Source: Apis mellifera
Lineage: Eukaryota; Arthropoda; Insecta; Hymenoptera; Apidae
Direction: 5' to 3'
Length of the DNA stretch: 64,000 nucleotides
Assembly (NCBI RefSeq): GCF_003254395.2
Contig: NC_037638.1
Location: 5,074,001-5,138,000, forward strand
Both the position numbers and the translations under genes were made by a program. Positions 60,917 through 64,000 of the stretch are shown piece after piece; position 1 is the first letter of the stretch; each line of letters starts with the position of its first letter. The notes under the pieces are model-generated. The model was not told the origin of the DNA and ran no database searches. It was given only the letters and a program-made list of their open reading frames with translations.

Positions 60917-61400
60917 GATGCTCGTTCTCGGTTGGCTCCTGACTACTTCGAAACGAGGTGTCTCGAGATTCCTCCTATCCTCTGTCCTCTGTCTTCGTTC
61001 GTTTCGAAGATTTCGACGCGGGCCGGATCCGTGGAAACAATTAGCGAACGTGTTCTGGCGTTGTATGGCAATGAGAAAAGAGCGAGTGGAAAACACGGGG
61101 TCTCGCGTTTTACAAGCGCATCATCGTTTTATACGCCCTGCGACATCGACGACGTTGTAGACGGTGGAAAATCTATCGGTGGCACGGTCTCTCGACGTTG
61201 GGACACGAGTGCGCCTGACCGGTGGCGGATACGAACATGGCCGACCCCCCCGACCCAAATCGATAAAACACGTTACGTTTTCCGCCGTTTCGACGGAGCC
61301 GACGCTCCTGCGCCTTCTCCACTCCCCTCGGACGGATGCGCGCGCCGCAGACAACCACGGTGAAAAAGATGTTTCAGGGTGCAGAATAACATTTTCATCG
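60917..61400 (-). promoter_or_regulatory. Syt1: CpG-rich promoter and probable first 5' UTR exon of Syt1
   Basis: This is the most CpG-rich stretch of the right half of the window. On the - strand it ends with a strong donor, GAGCATC then GTGAGT (60916-60911), pointing towards the Syt1 coding exons. A GA microsatellite lies just inside the intron. Open frames occur on both strands (for example + 60932-61363, 143 codons), as expected in CpG-rich DNA where stop codons are rare. No TATA box is evident. Linking it to Syt1 is inferred from orientation and the lack of another - strand gene between; it could also fire in the + direction. Confidence 0.45.
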
Positions 61401-64000
61401 TGGAAGACGAGCACGTTAAACGTTGCTCGATGGAATTTTTTCTATTTTTTTTTTCTTTTAAAGAGAGAAATACTTTCTCCAATTTTGAAACTGAATAATA
61501 TGTGTAGGATAATTTTGTTAAAATATTTTTCGTGCAATAAAATTGGATAGAGAAATAACTGAGTTGGCTAAGTATATATATTTGCTTTTCTCTTAATCGT
61601 TTAATGCTTATACGTAATGTTTATTTATTTATTTTTTATTATACATTTTATAATTTGATAATATAGTATAGTTTTATGGTACATGGTAATTGGAATCTCT
61701 ACTCAATTTTTAACACATAATTAATCGTTATTAATATTGTATTAAGTGGGATAGTATATATATATATATAGATATTACATGAACATTTGGTTACAAGAAA
61801 TATAAAAAGAAATATAAAATTGATGTAAACATGTCAAATATATATTTTTGATTGAAATTTATTAAAGAAAAAATAGAAGACATTTTAGAGTAAGTTAAAA
61901 AAAAAGAGATAGAATTTTTAAGAATATTTTTTACTATCTAAATAAAATAGAAATAAAAATTATTTGCAATGTTGCCATAATTTTTTACGAGATTTTAGGT
62001 TAGATTTTTTTTTTAGTAGAATCGCGGTGGAAAAATTATTCAGAGAAATTCTAAATTTTGTTGTCTATTTGGATTATTGTATTACATTTCGTTTCGGCTG
62101 ATCTTGTTACGAGTGTAAAGGATTGCTAGAACGATTGTGTAGAATTCTTTGGCCTACTGTTGCTCGAGATGGTACAGAAAATGGCGATAATTGAATCTCG
62201 GGAGTAGATGGTTTAAATTTCAGTGGATTAAAGGATACACGAATAAAATTGAAAATGGAAAATTTAGAAAGCAATTTCTTTAAAATTTACTAATAGGAAA
62301 GTATATTTTTAAAATTGATAATATTAATAATAATAAAAAAATTTTTTAAAATTGTAGATTTTTTTTTAATGAATTTAAATTTTCTTTAAAAAAATATTTA
62401 TAATATTTATTGTTTATATGAAATTTGAGGATCAGTTTACAATATTGTAGTTTGGAATATCTAAAGCTAAATTGATCAAATAATTGAATATGTAGATGTA
62501 CATATAAAAAATATCAAATTTGGATAATTTGATTTGAAAAGTGAGAGTGATTTTGATAAATTAAAAATATGATCTTATCCCATTTAAATATCAACAGTTT
62601 CTACATTCAATTACTGAATAAGTATACATTTTCATGTTTCACTAGATTTTGGTAATCGAATATCTATCCTAGACACGCGAAACTTTATAGAGAATACTCA
62701 CAATTTTTCATATTTGTAGAATGTAACATTTAATTCTTTATAATATATTATATTATATAAATTTATAAATAAAATAGTATAAATAAATATTTAATATGAT
62801 AATTATTAATCATTATTTGATATAAATTTTTTAATTTTTGTATATTTTTAATTTTTAACTATTTAAATATTTTATAATTAACATTAATTATTAATTTTGA
62901 ATTTAAGAAGCTTTGAAATATTATGTATCAAATTGATGCAATTTTTAATTAATTCAACTTTTAGAATTATATAATAAATTTTTAATTAATTAAGTTTTAA
63001 AATAGTTTATAAATATTATAAATAATTATTAATTATAAAAGTATGAAAAATTACTATAAATGCTATATTTGACAAATAAATGATGTTATTCAATTAAAAT
63101 TAATAAAATCTTAATTAATAATCGTCTACTTTTATTGTTAAAAAGATAGTTACATGGAAAATCACAATTGAATACAAAAATCTTTTTCAGATGGAATATT
63201 CTGTTACACGATAAGTAGTAAAGGAAAATCGATTCATAAGTTAAGCTCATTCATAGGAAGCAAACTTGTAACCCTATTTAAGCCTTAAAAACGTTCGTGT
63301 TCATAAAAATTTTTATCCACGTCGAACAAAAGAGAAAATGTTTCAGTATGCATAATAATAGGATATGACATGATAATACAAAAGATTATATTTATAATTA
63401 ATTAAATTAAATTAATTTAATTAATTATTATGTAATAGTGGAAAAAAATTATTTTCTGTGGAATATTAAAATTTTTATTAAAAATTTGAATTTGATCAAT
63501 AAATCTTTAGATTATTCAAAAATTAATATTAAGATTGACAATAAAATTAATTAATATCCTAATTTCCAATTAATCTATAATTTCTAATTGATTTCATTTA
63601 ATTTCTAATTCTTCTTTTTAAGAGTAATTTAATTATGTTTAATTTAATTTAATTTTATTTATAATTTTTTTTTAATTTATCATTTTTTTTTTACAAATAT
63701 GAGAATATTAAAATGAATATTGGACTATCTTTAAAATTATAATATAGAATATTATTTAATCCCTTTAATCTTCGTTGTTTCATAGAATCATAAGCATGAA
63801 AAATCATCCATCTTTTCCTTTTGTCTTCCCTTTTTATACTTCGCAGCTATAAAAGCATGATGTCATTTTTATTTATTTTTTTCATTGCTCATTCTTTCAG
63901 ATTCAAAATTTTCAAAATGCGATAGAAATTTTTAGTTTAATTTTTTTCATTTATTTTATTCATCAATTAAATAAATACTAAAATAATAAGGCTATTTAAT
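61400..64000. other. AT-rich spacer to the right edge
   Basis: No supported gene. An (AT)n run lies at about 61756-61770. Near the edge, TATAAAAG at 63848-63855 is a good TATA box on the + strand, followed by mixed sequence, and could serve a gene beyond the window. No coding frame is seen here. Confidence 0.45.

Noticed and set aside
60932..61363. 143-codon + strand frame in the CpG-rich block
   Set aside because: CpG-rich DNA lacks stop codons by composition; frames are open on both strands, and the start overlaps a strong - strand donor region. No domain is recognisable.

Overview
The window looks like insect nuclear DNA, most likely from an aculeate hymenopteran and probably a honeybee (genus Apis). 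That is an inference from three things: the very AT-rich background with short GC- and CpG-rich pockets, the small exons with GT-AG introns, and the insect-type sequences of two synaptic proteins. No bacterial, plasmid, phage or CRISPR features are visible. There are four well-supported protein genes. Three are on the + strand: an uncharacterised Cys-rich/acidic protein cut by the left edge, a vesicular glutamate transporter, and a secreted lipase. One is on the - strand: synaptotagmin 1. For the transporter, the lipase and synaptotagmin I assembled the exons by hand. Phases close at every junction and the coding lengths divide by three (638, 348 and 434 residues).

Layout. 1-3454: 3' part of a long single-exon ORF. 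3455-5500: AT-rich spacer holding one unexplained protein-like segment (4286-4428). 5511-13611: VGlut locus, with a CpG-rich promoter and probable 5' UTR exon (NRF-1/EWG-type palindrome, paired CCAAT boxes), a 4 kb 5' intron carrying a decayed three-copy duplication, E-boxes and a 1.4 kb tandem array of 200-235 bp units, then eight coding exons, one of which uses a GC donor. 13612-24770: AT-rich interval with small coding-like islands on both strands that I cannot join into a gene. 24773-30358: lipase, seven coding exons. 30360-39470: AT-rich, microsatellite-laden spacer or extended synaptotagmin 3' UTR. 39628-45284: coding exons of Syt1, with an intronic minisatellite. 45285-60916: probable first intron of Syt1, about 15.6 kb, with several GC-rich islands including a 21 bp palindrome beside a perfect CRE, and a foldback element. 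60917-61400: CpG-rich region that fits the Syt1 promoter and first exon. 61400-64000: AT-rich spacer.

How the genes relate. VGlut loads glutamate into synaptic vesicles and Syt1 is the calcium sensor for their fusion, so two core presynaptic genes lie about 26 kb apart, with a secreted lipase between them. Their control regions share a CGCATGCG palindrome of the type bound by NRF-1/Erect wing. No novel multi-gene system was found. The more unusual signals are the substituted ligand residues in the transporter, structured repeats next to splice sites, and cryptic coding-like islands.
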